DNA from: T1Sed10-7 sp047921175 | GTDB lineage: Bacteria > Actinomycetota > Nitriliruptoria > Nitriliruptorales > Nitriliruptoraceae | Reading direction: 5' to 3' | DNA length: 42,376 nt | Assembly: GCA_047921175.1 (NCBI GenBank) | Contig: JBLRWQ010000021.1 | Span: 1-42,376, forward strand | Shown: positions 1 through 7,087 of the stretch, in pieces | Numbering within the stretch: the stretch's first letter is position 1 | Layout of the letters: every line of letters starts with the position of its first letter | Position numbers and translations under genes: made by a program | Notes under the pieces: generated by a model | Databases searched by the model: none | The model's input: the letters and a program-made list of their open reading frames with translations, nothing else | Told to the model about the DNA's origin: nothing

Positions 1-675
1 CCCGACCGTCGGGGACTCGGCGAAGCGGATCGACTTGCGCACCGGCGGCCCGATCAGCGGTAGCTCGTAGCGGGCCAGCAGGTCGCGCAGCACCTCACGG
101 CTGTGGCGCGGGCGGGGGTCGAACAGGGTCGCGATCAGGCCGCGGACCTCCAGCGCCCGGTTGGTCAGGCGCTTGACGTCACGGATCGTCTCGAGCAGCT
201 GGCTGACCCCACGATGCGACAGGGTCTCGCACTGCACGGGGATGAGGACCTGGTCGGCGGCGGTCAGCCCGTTGATCGTCAGCACCCCCAGCGACGGGGC
301 GCAGTCGATCAGGACCACGTCGTAGCTGTCGAGCAGGTCGGCGAGCTCGCCGCGGAGCAGGTACTCGCGCCCCGTGCGGGCCAGCAGCGTCACCTCGGCG
401 CCCGCCAGGTCGATGTTCGCCGGCACGAGGTCGACCTGGCCATGCTGGATGATCGTGTCGGCCAGGCCGGCCCGGCCGACGACGGTGTCGTTGAGCGACG
501 GCTCGATCGCATCGGGGTCGTAGCCGAGCGAGAAGGTCAGGCAGCCCTGGGGGTCGAGGTCCACGACCAGCACCGCGGCGCCCGCCTCGGCCATCGCGGC
601 GCCGATGTTGAGCGTGGTCGTGGTCTTGCCGACCCCGCCCTTCTGGTTCGCCACCGCGTAGACGGTCGCCGTCAC
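1..675 (-). CDS. ParA/Soj-family ATPase (3' end cut by window edge)
   Basis: This is a ParA/MinD-superfamily ATPase of the Soj type, which in this family acts with a ParB partner in chromosome or plasmid segregation. The visible 225 residues contain the deviant Walker A loop KGGVGKTT (residues 12-19), the VVDLDPQG strand and the VLIDCAPSLG Walker B region. The GTG start at 675 is chosen because AGGAGG (681-686) lies 5 bases upstream. The C-terminus lies beyond position 1. No parB is visible, so whether this is the chromosomal ParA or an orphan Soj-like protein cannot be decided here. The family call is firm; the role is inferred from family. Confidence 0.93.
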   Translation of the reverse strand, partial: MTATVYAVANQKGGVGKTTTTLNIGAAMAEAGAAVLVVDLDPQGCLTFSLGYDPDAIEPSLNDTVVGRAGLADTIIQHGQVDLVPANIDLAGAEVTLLARTGREYLLRGELADLLDSYDVVLIDCAPSLGVLTINGLTAADQVLIPVQCETLSHRGVSQLLETIRDVKRLTNRALEVRGLIATLFDPRPRHSREVLRDLLARYELPLIGPPVRKSIRFAESPTVG

Positions 676-711
676 CTCGGCCTCCTGGACACCGCGTCCG
701 TGGACCGAACG

Positions 712-717
712 AGCCTA
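712..717 (-). promoter_or_regulatory. Candidate -10 element for the parA-like gene
   Basis: Read on the minus strand the hexamer is TAGGCT, 36 bases upstream of the GTG start. It matches the TANNNT hexamer found before many units in this window. No canonical -35 is visible. Confidence 0.45.
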
Positions 718-775
718 CCCCCGCGGGGCGTCCGGCCCGTCCTCGTGGGGGGCGCCCCGCAGCCCTGCGGACCGG

Positions 776-1360
776 TCAGAGCAGCCCGAGCTTGGCGGCC
801 TCGGCGACCGCACCGGCACGGTTGCGCACGCCCAGCTTGTCGTACAGCTCCTGGGCGTAGGCCTTGACCGTCCGTTCGGTGACCCCGAGCTCCTCGCCGA
901 TCTCCGAGTTGGTCATCCCCTCGGCCATCAGCTCCAGCACCTGCTGCTGGCGGGGACTGAGGTGCGGGCCGGTCTCCACCTTCGGCACATCGAAGACCAC
1001 CGTCAGGTCCTCGCGCTGGGAGGCCGCCGCCGGGTCCTCGAACACCGCGGTGACGGGACCGAAACTGACCCGGTCCCCGTGCTGCAGCACGCGGGGCCCC
1101 TCGATCGCCTCGTCGTTGACCTTGGTCCCGGCGGCGGAGCCGAGGTCGGTGATGATGACCGCCGAGGCCTCACGCCGGATCTCCGCGTGCACCCGGGAGA
1201 CCCGCGGGTCGGGCACCACGTAGGGGTTGTCCTCGCGCCGACCCAGGGTGGCGAGGTCACGGTCCAGCCGGACCACCCGGCCCGCCAGCGCACCCTCGCT
1301 GAAGTGCAGGGTGGGTACGGGCACGATCTTCTGCGCCTTCTGCACGGGGCCGTCCGCCAC
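776..1360 (-). CDS. FHA domain - LuxR-type HTH regulator
   Basis: The 194-residue protein combines two domains. Residues about 30-105 form a forkhead-associated phosphothreonine-binding domain (LGRREDNPYVV, then RVSRVHAEI, then GSAAGTKVNDEAI). Residues about 130-190 form a LuxR/GerE helix-turn-helix (LSPRQQQVLELMAEGMTNSEI, ending with the TVKAYAQELYDKLGV recognition region). There is no receiver domain, so signalling probably comes from Ser/Thr-kinase phosphorylation of a partner rather than from a two-component phosphorelay; that is inference. The GTG start at 1360 has AAGGAG six bases upstream. It appears monocistronic, between the PHP-domain gene and parA on the same strand. Its targets are unknown. 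Confidence 0.92.
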   Translation of the reverse strand: MADGPVQKAQKIVPVPTLHFSEGALAGRVVRLDRDLATLGRREDNPYVVPDPRVSRVHAEIRREASAVIITDLGSAAGTKVNDEAIEGPRVLQHGDRVSFGPVTAVFEDPAAASQREDLTVVFDVPKVETGPHLSPRQQQVLELMAEGMTNSEIGEELGVTERTVKAYAQELYDKLGVRNRAGAVAEAAKLGLL

Positions 1361-1527
1361 AGCTCGCTCCTTCGGTCCTCACGCGTCGCCGCAGCGCGCC
1401 GAGGGGGCCACGCTGCGCGGGGATGCACAGCCTCGCATGCCGAGCGGCCGGAGGGAAGTAGGCGGTCCGGGTCGGTGGGCTGCGGGAGCGACGGGTGGTG
1501 GTGTGGTTCGGGGACCGAGGTGGCAGG

Positions 1528-2373
1528 TCACGACCGCGGCCGACACCGGGCCCGCAGGGCCTCGACGACCTCGCGGGGCGTGGTGGCCACGCCGATGCGG
1601 GCGCGCGCACCCGCCCCGTGGTGGTCCGAGCCGCCGGTGACCAGCAAGCCGAGGGACCGCGCCATACCGCGGTAGTGGCGCCGCTGGTCCTCGGTGTGGT
1701 CGGGGTGGTCCACCTCGAGGCCGGCGAGCCCCGCCGCGGCCAGGCGCTCGATGACCGGTGCCGGGACCCCGTCGTGGCCGTCGCGGGCGCCGAACAGGCC
1801 GGGATGGGCCAGCACGGCCACCCCGCCGGCGGCCCGGAGCAGCTCGACCGCGCGCTCGGGCCGGACCGCATGCTTGGGGACGTAGGCCGGCCCACCATCG
1901 GCCAGGTAGCGGTCGAACACCTCCTCGAGGCTCGCCGCCGCGCCGAGCTCGACCACCGCCGCCGCGACGTGCGGCCGCCCGATCGGGGCGCCGGCAGCCA
2001 GCGCCTCGACCCGCGCGAGCCGGACCGGCACCCCGAGCGTCTGGAGCTTGGCGACCATGGCACGGGCGCGGCGGCCACGCGCGTCGCGCAGCCGGGCCAG
2101 CTCCGCGCCGAGCGCCGGATCGGTCGGGTCGATGCCGTACCCGAGGAGATGGATGCTGACCCCGTCCTCCTCGGCGGAGAACTCGGTGCCGAGGACCACG
2201 TCCAGGCCGAGACGGGTGGCCACCTCGGTGGCCAGGGCGAAGGGCGCGGTGGTGTCGTGGTCGGTGACCCCGATGCCCTCCAGTCCGATCCGGGCCGCGA
2301 CCTCCAGGTTGTGCTCGATCGTGGTGACCCCGTCGGAGAAGGTCGAGTGGGTGTGCAGGTCGTAACCGCTCAG
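1528..2373 (-). CDS. PHP-domain metal-dependent phosphoesterase, probable CTG start
   Basis: The product is a PHP (polymerase and histidinol phosphatase) domain protein of about 281 residues, probably a phosphoesterase acting on a nucleotide or small phosphate ester. Metal-binding motifs are DLHTHSTFSDG at residues 5-15, GVTDHD shortly after, LAHPGLFG in the middle and GSDHHG near the C-terminus. The first in-frame ATG/GTG/TTG codon (GTG at 2223) lies 50 codons too late and would remove the first two motifs. The only sensible start is CTG at 2371-2373, which overlaps the acyl-CoA dehydrogenase stop as CTGA, with a purine-rich GGGGGAGAG just upstream. The gene is therefore translationally coupled to the dehydrogenase. 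The substrate is unknown. Confidence 0.88.
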   Translation of the reverse strand: MSGYDLHTHSTFSDGVTTIEHNLEVAARIGLEGIGVTDHDTTAPFALATEVATRLGLDVVLGTEFSAEEDGVSIHLLGYGIDPTDPALGAELARLRDARGRRARAMVAKLQTLGVPVRLARVEALAAGAPIGRPHVAAAVVELGAAASLEEVFDRYLADGGPAYVPKHAVRPERAVELLRAAGGVAVLAHPGLFGARDGHDGVPAPVIERLAAAGLAGLEVDHPDHTEDQRRHYRGMARSLGLLVTGGSDHHGAGARARIGVATTPREVVEALRARCRPRS

Positions 2374-3509
2374 AAGGCACTCTCCCCCGTCAGGAGGCGC
2401 CCGATGATCAGGTGCTGGACCTGGCTGGTGCCCTCGTACAGGGTCGTCACCCGGGCATCGCGCAGCAGCCGTTGGACCGGGTACTCATCGATGTAGCCGT
2501 AGCCACCGTGGATCTGGACGGCACGGTCGGCGCAGCGCACCGAGGCCTCGGTGGCGAACAGCTTCGCGGTCGAGACCTCCAGGGTGCAGCGCTCGTCGGC
2601 GAGCTTCTTGGCCACCACGACATCCACCAGGCCGGTCGCCGCCTGGATGTCGACGTGCATGGCCGCGAGCAGCTCCTGGACCAGCTGCTTGGCCGCGATG
2701 GGCCCGCCCCACTGCTCGCGCTCCGCGGCGTAGCGCAGCGCAACCTCGAGCGCCTCACGGGCCAGGCCCACGGCCCCGGCAGCCAACGAGAAGCGACCAT
2801 CGTCCAGCGCCGACAGCGCGACCTTCATCCCTCCGCCGACGTCCCCGAGCACCGCGTCGTCGCCGACGACGACCCCGTCGAGCGCCAGCTCGGCGGTGTC
2901 CCCGGAGCGCAGACCGAGCTTGCCGTGGATCTGGCTGCCGACGTAGCCCGATGCGTCCTGCGGGACGAGGAAGCAGGTGATGCCGCGGTCCTCTCCGTCG
3001 ACAACCGCACGTGCGAAGACCATCGTCACCGCACCGAGCGAGCCGTTCGTGATGAAGATCTTCGCGCCGTCGAGGACCCAGCCGTCCGGGCGACGGACCG
3101 CCCGGGTGGTCATCTGGGACGGGTTCGACCCGGCGCCCGGCTCGGTGAGCCCGAAGGCACCGAGCTCGCCAACCGCGAGCCCGGGCAGCCACCGTGTGCG
3201 CTGCTCCTCGGTCCCCCAGCGCAGGATCGAGCGGGCCACCAGTCCGAGGTTGACCGAGACCAGCGACCGCAGCGAGGAGTCCGCCGCGCCGAGCTCCTCG
3301 ATCACGACCCGGTAACCGGCCGCATCCAGGCCGGCCCCGCCGTACTCGGTCGGGATCACCGCCCCGAGGACCCCCAGCTCGGCCAGGCCGGGGAGCAGCT
3401 CGCCGGGGAAGGCCTCCGCCCGGTCCCGCTCCCGTGCGGTCGGCCGGACGTGCTCATCGCAGAAGGCGCGGACGCTGGAGCGCAGCGCCGCGAGCTCGGT
3501 CGTGTCCAC
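2370..3509 (-). CDS. Acyl-CoA dehydrogenase
   Basis: This is a 379-residue FAD-dependent acyl-CoA dehydrogenase, which oxidises an acyl-CoA to the 2,3-enoyl-CoA and passes electrons to ETF. Visible family features are the FGLTEPGAGSNPS segment, the KIFITNG strand, the QIHGGYGYI signature and YEGTSQ near the C-terminus, whose glutamate (Glu359) is in the catalytic-base position of short- and medium-chain members. The length is normal. The GTG start at 3509 follows GGAGGG at a 7-base spacing. The stop overlaps the next gene by 4 bases. No other beta-oxidation gene is adjacent, so the chain length or branched substrate is not known. Confidence 0.95.
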   Translation of the reverse strand: MDTTELAALRSSVRAFCDEHVRPTARERDRAEAFPGELLPGLAELGVLGAVIPTEYGGAGLDAAGYRVVIEELGAADSSLRSLVSVNLGLVARSILRWGTEEQRTRWLPGLAVGELGAFGLTEPGAGSNPSQMTTRAVRRPDGWVLDGAKIFITNGSLGAVTMVFARAVVDGEDRGITCFLVPQDASGYVGSQIHGKLGLRSGDTAELALDGVVVGDDAVLGDVGGGMKVALSALDDGRFSLAAGAVGLAREALEVALRYAAEREQWGGPIAAKQLVQELLAAMHVDIQAATGLVDVVVAKKLADERCTLEVSTAKLFATEASVRCADRAVQIHGGYGYIDEYPVQRLLRDARVTTLYEGTSQVQHLIIGRLLTGESAF

Positions 3510-3630
3510 GTCGTGACCCTCCGGTCCCGGACGGCACCGCAGCCGCCGTCTCCCACGCTAGTCCCGCTCCCCGACCACCCCGCTCCTCCGCCGTCGGTGG
3601 CGCGGGCAGGGTCGGTACGGACCGCAGCGC

Positions 3631-3636
3631 TAGGCT
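3631..3636 (+). promoter_or_regulatory. Candidate -10 element (TAGGCT)
   Basis: TAGGCT lies 59 bases upstream of the ATG at 3696 in the gap between divergent genes. It belongs to the recurrent TANNNT set in this window. Confidence 0.4.
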
Positions 3637-3695
3637 CCCGGGGGCCGGGGGCACCCCCCGGCTGGCACGCGTCACCGGACGAAGGACACCTGCCC

Positions 3696-4469
3696 ATGTC
3701 CCGGGTCAAGCTGCTGTCGGGGATGGCCTACGACCTCGACACCTACGCCGAGACCGGTGTCGCCGACCCGGTGCTGCGGGTCCTGGGCGAGCTCCCGGCC
3801 AGCGCCCAGCCGTTCGCGCTGAACCGGGTCTACAAGGGCCCGCAGGGCGTGTACGAGGAGGTGGTGGTCATCGCCGACCCGGACGGCGAGGTGCTGTGGG
3901 AGTCCGCGCCCCGGGTCCGGGAGCTGCGCGGCGAGATGTTCGAGGACCTGTTCCGCCAGGACGTACGTGACCCCATCACGATCACCGATCCGGGCGAGCA
4001 CACCCTGGCCTTCTACCTCGACGGACAGCTGATCGCGCGCGTCCCCGTCTTCATCGAGGCGCCCGAGTCGGTCCGGGCCTCGGGCGTGCTGCTGGAGGCC
4101 GCCGAGGTCGCGCTCAAGAAGGGCTCGATCTGCTGGCTGACGATCCCCCAGCGCGACGGCGTGCCGCTGACCCGGCCCGCGTGGTACGTGCAGCAGGGCA
4201 CGACGCTGTTCGTGCTCAAGGGCGGTGACGAGCAGGAGCTCCCGGGCCTCGAGGACGCGCGGGAGGTCACGCTCACCGTCAAGTCGAAGGACGTCAAGGC
4301 GGCGCTGGGCGCGATGCCCGCGGCGGTCCGGGTCGTGACCGACGACGCCGAGTTCGAGCGGGTCGCGACGATGGGGCTCGGGACCCGGCTCAACCTGCGC
4401 GACGGTGAGGCCGCCCTGCAGCGCTGGAAGGACACCTGCACCCTCGTCGAGCTCACACCTCGGGGCTGA
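3696..4469 (+). CDS. Probable PNPOx-like split-barrel protein with N-terminal beta domain
   Basis: This 257-residue protein appears to have two parts. Residues 1-125 look like a beta-sandwich module (an IADPDGEVLWES strand and a LAFYLDGQLIARVPVFIEAP hairpin), resembling domains seen in uncharacterised actinobacterial proteins. Residues 140-257 resemble a pyridoxamine-phosphate-oxidase-like flavin split barrel (ICWLTIPQRDGVPLTRPAWYV, TLFVLKGGDEQ, ARVVTDDAEF-like strands). A flavin or deazaflavin cofactor is therefore possible but not shown. An open frame extends far upstream, but ATG 3696 is where the protein-like sequence begins. The 3' end lies 17 bases before the convergent lipoprotein gene. 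The function is unknown. Confidence 0.82.
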   Translation: MSRVKLLSGMAYDLDTYAETGVADPVLRVLGELPASAQPFALNRVYKGPQGVYEEVVVIADPDGEVLWESAPRVRELRGEMFEDLFRQDVRDPITITDPGEHTLAFYLDGQLIARVPVFIEAPESVRASGVLLEAAEVALKKGSICWLTIPQRDGVPLTRPAWYVQQGTTLFVLKGGDEQELPGLEDAREVTLTVKSKDVKAALGAMPAAVRVVTDDAEFERVATMGLGTRLNLRDGEAALQRWKDTCTLVELTPRG

Positions 4470-5226
4470 CCCGCCGGCGACCGGCCAGGAGCAGCCCGAT
4501 CCCGACCAGCACGACCAGGCTGCCGAGGACCACCAGGGTCGTCGTCAGGTCCAGCCCCAGCCGCGCCCACCACGACGGTGGTCCGGCCTCGGCGGTGAAG
4601 GTGCGCGCGACCCCGGGCTCGAGGTCGAACCGGACGGTCCTGCGGTCCAGGCGCACCCCGTCGTGGGCCTCCACCGGCGCCGGGAACCGCAGCTCGACCG
4701 CCGCGGTCGCGTGCTCGGCGACGAGCTCGGCGAGCGCCGCCTCGTCGTCACCGACCGTGCTGCCGTCCACCTCGAGCCCCGAGGTGACCGGCGGTCGGAA
4801 GCGTGCCGTCCCGGCGACCCGCTGCCCGCCGCCGGCCAGGCGCTCCACCTCGACGTCGAGCTCGAGGGCCGGATCGTCCCCGGCCAGGCCGGCGACCAGC
4901 TCCCGGTAGACCGCCCCGACCTCGCCGGCCGCGCGCACGGTCCGCACCACCGCGACGGTCAAGGCGCCGTCGTCGTCGCGCGTGCGCTGCAGCTCCCAGC
5001 GCGGGTCCGCGGCCACGGCCGCACCGAGCTCGGCCGTCGGGTCGACGCCGAGCGCGTCCAGCTCCGCGAGCATGCGGGCGTCGAAGCGGGCCGACAGCCC
5101 CAGCACCGCACCCCCGTCGGGGGTCAGCTCGATCGGTGTCACGAGGTCGACCCGGCAGCCCGAGAGCAGCAGCACCAGCAGCCCGAGCAGCGCAACACGC
5201 AGGGGCTGCACCGACACGCGTAGCAT
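4453..5226 (-). CDS. LppM-like lipoprotein with C-terminal membrane anchor
   Basis: The protein of about 257 residues starts with a lipoprotein signal peptide ending in LLLSGC (lipobox Cys24). A long acidic extracytoplasmic domain follows, then a C-terminal hydrophobic helix (TTLVVLGSLVVLVGIGLLLAG) and a basic tail. That layout, with the PIELTPDGGAVLGLS-type strand, resembles the LppM/DUF3153 family of actinobacterial envelope proteins; the assignment is from memory and moderate. ATG 5226 is chosen; ATG 5235 would add three residues, and neither has a clear Shine-Dalgarno. The gene is divergent from the secretion ATPase and its 3' end overlaps the preceding plus-strand gene by 17 bases. Confidence 0.82.
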   Translation of the reverse strand: MLRVSVQPLRVALLGLLVLLLSGCRVDLVTPIELTPDGGAVLGLSARFDARMLAELDALGVDPTAELGAAVAADPRWELQRTRDDDGALTVAVVRTVRAAGEVGAVYRELVAGLAGDDPALELDVEVERLAGGGQRVAGTARFRPPVTSGLEVDGSTVGDDEAALAELVAEHATAAVELRFPAPVEAHDGVRLDRRTVRFDLEPGVARTFTAEAGPPSWWARLGLDLTTTLVVLGSLVVLVGIGLLLAGRRRVSPEV

Positions 5227-5248
5227 GCGGACCATGGTGGTACCGAAC

Positions 5249-5264
5249 CGTCGGGAGCCCGACG
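5249..5264. promoter_or_regulatory. Perfect 7-2-7 inverted repeat in the divergent promoter region
   Basis: CGTCGGG-AG-CCCGACG is a perfect inverted repeat between the lipoprotein and the ATPase genes. It lies just downstream of the minus-strand TAGTCT hexamer, so it would be in the lipoprotein 5' leader as an RNA hairpin, or could be an operator. Confidence 0.5.
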
Positions 5265-5270
5265 AGACTA
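5265..5270 (-). promoter_or_regulatory. Candidate -10 element for the lipoprotein gene
   Basis: On the minus strand the hexamer reads TAGTCT, 38 bases upstream of ATG 5226. It fits the recurrent TANNNT pattern of the window. Confidence 0.4.
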
Positions 5271-5303
5271 GCCACCTCGACCGGGACGACGACGGAGCGG
5301 CGT

Positions 5304-7031
5304 GTGGCAGGCGACGAGACCGACCGGGCGACGACCGGATCGGACCCCGCGATCCGGCCGCAGAGCCGCCGGCGCTTCGGCGAGCTGCTCGTCGACGCGG
5401 GCATCGTGACCGAGGACCAGCTCCGCGAGGCGCTGACGATCGCGGCACCGGGCGAGCGGATCGGCCAGGTACTGCTCCGGCTCGGGCTGATCGACGAGGT
5501 CGAGGTCGCGCATGCGCTGGCCAGCCAGCTCGGGATCAACGTCATCGACCTGACCGGCCTGCAGCCGGATCCGATGGCCCTGGAGCGCGTCCCGGCACGA
5601 CTGGCCGAACGGCACCAGCTGGTCCCGATCCGGTGCATCGACGGGGTGCTGTCGCTGGCCATGGCCGACCCCGCGGACGTGGTCGCGGTGGACGACGTGC
5701 GCGTCGCCGCCAAGGTCCGCTCCGTCCAGCGCTTCGCGGCGGCCGCCTCCGACGTGGAGCGGCTGCGCCGCCGGGCCTACCGGGCGGACGCCCAGCAGGA
5801 CGCCATCCAGGAGGCCGCGATCGAGGAGGAGGCGGAGCTCGACGAGCCCTCCCCCGACCAGCCGGTGATCCGGCTGGTGACCTCCCTGCTCGAGGATGCC
5901 GTCACCTCCCGCGCGAGTGACATCCACGTCGAACCCCACAAGGCCGGGGTCCGCGTCCGGCTGCGGGTCGACGGGGTGCTGCGGGAGGCGATGGAGCTGC
6001 CGCGGCCGCTCGGTCGTCAGATGACCTCGCGTCTGAAGATCATGGGTGCCCTCGACATCGCCGAGCGACGTCTCCCCCAGGACGGCCGCGCCACCGCCAC
6101 CGTGGGCGGCCGCCCGGTCGATCTGCGGGTGTCGACCATGCCGACGCTGTACGGCGAGACCGTCGTGCTGCGCGTCCTGCCGCAGGGCACCGACATGGTC
6201 TCGCTGGACGAGCTCGGCCTGTCGCCGCGCTCGAGGACCCAGCTGACCGATTCCCTGCTGCGGCCCCAGGGCCTGGTGCTCGTGACCGGGCCGACCGGCT
6301 CCGGCAAGACCACGACCCTGTACGCGGGGCTCGCCGAGGTCTCGGATCCCTCCCGCAACGTGCTCACCCTGGAGGACCCCGTCGAGGTGCAGCTACCCGG
6401 GGTGAACCAGACCCAGATCGATCCCCGCATCGGCCTGACCTTCGCCCGGGGTCTGCGCCACGTGCTGCGGCAGGATCCGGACGTCGTCCTGGTCGGCGAG
6501 ATCCGCGACCAGGAGACCGCACAGCTGGCGGTCGAGGCCTCCTTCACCGGCCACCTCGTGCTCGCGACGCTGCACACCAACGACGCACCGTCCGCCGTCG
6601 CCCGGCTGGTCGACCTCGGTGCCGACGCGTTCCTGATCGCCTCGTCGCTCCAGCTCGTCCTCGCGCAGCGGCTCGCCCGCCGGGTCTGCCAGGCCTGCGC
6701 GGTGGAGGAGGAGCCCGACGAGGCCCTGCGGGCGCGGCTCGGGGCGCCCCCGGGCGGCCTCGAGGCGAACCCGGCACCGCGGTTCCAGCGTGGTACGGGC
6801 TGCCGCGCCTGCGAGGGCGAGGGGTCGGTCGGCCGGGTCGCGATCACCGAGCTGCTGACCGTGAGCGCCGCCCTGCGCGGGCTGGTCGTCGAGCGGGCAC
6901 CGGAGCAGGTCCTGGCGGCGCAGGCCCGTGAGGACGGCCTGGTCCGGCTGCGCGAGGACGCGGCAGGGCGGGTCTGGGCCGGCGAGGTCACCGCGGCCGA
7001 GGCGGTCCGGGTCACCCCGGACCCCGTCTGA
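5304..7031 (+). CDS. GspE/PilB-type secretion ATPase with MshEN-like N-terminus
   Basis: A 575-residue hexameric ATPase of the type II secretion/type IV pilus assembly family. The N-terminal domain carries two tandem 24-residue motifs, from Arg24 (RFGELLVDAGIV...) and from Arg52 (RIGQVLLRLGLI...), matching the MshEN pattern known to bind cyclic di-GMP. The catalytic part has SRASDIHVEP, Walker A GPTGSGKTT (about residue 329), DPDVVLVGEIRD (Walker B) and LATLHTND. A C-terminal pair of CxxC sites (CQAC, CRAC) fits the zinc module. GTG 5304 follows GGAG by 6 bases; the open frame extending upstream lacks domain similarity. No pilin, PilC or PilT gene is adjacent. Confidence 0.94.
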   Translation: MAGDETDRATTGSDPAIRPQSRRRFGELLVDAGIVTEDQLREALTIAAPGERIGQVLLRLGLIDEVEVAHALASQLGINVIDLTGLQPDPMALERVPARLAERHQLVPIRCIDGVLSLAMADPADVVAVDDVRVAAKVRSVQRFAAAASDVERLRRRAYRADAQQDAIQEAAIEEEAELDEPSPDQPVIRLVTSLLEDAVTSRASDIHVEPHKAGVRVRLRVDGVLREAMELPRPLGRQMTSRLKIMGALDIAERRLPQDGRATATVGGRPVDLRVSTMPTLYGETVVLRVLPQGTDMVSLDELGLSPRSRTQLTDSLLRPQGLVLVTGPTGSGKTTTLYAGLAEVSDPSRNVLTLEDPVEVQLPGVNQTQIDPRIGLTFARGLRHVLRQDPDVVLVGEIRDQETAQLAVEASFTGHLVLATLHTNDAPSAVARLVDLGADAFLIASSLQLVLAQRLARRVCQACAVEEEPDEALRARLGAPPGGLEANPAPRFQRGTGCRACEGEGSVGRVAITELLTVSAALRGLVVERAPEQVLAAQAREDGLVRLREDAAGRVWAGEVTAAEAVRVTPDPV

Positions 7032-7043
7032 GACCACCCTCGC

Positions 7044-7049
7044 TACCCT
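7044..7049 (+). promoter_or_regulatory. Candidate -10 element for mrp (TACCCT)
   Basis: TACCCT lies 38 bases upstream of the mrp GTG, within the 56-base gap after the secretion ATPase gene, suggesting mrp has its own promoter. Confidence 0.35.
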
Positions 7050-7087
7050 CGACCGCGCCCGATCCGAGCCCGCCGAGGGAGCGTCAC

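Noticed and set aside
103..867. Long plus-strand frame across the parA region
   Set aside because: It is antisense to the ParA gene, which has intact motifs and a ribosome site; the plus frame has the Arg/Asp/Gly-rich composition of a high-GC shadow.
4803..5303. 167-residue N-terminal extension of the secretion ATPase
   Set aside because: It is antisense to the lipoprotein coding region and has Arg/Pro-rich shadow composition.
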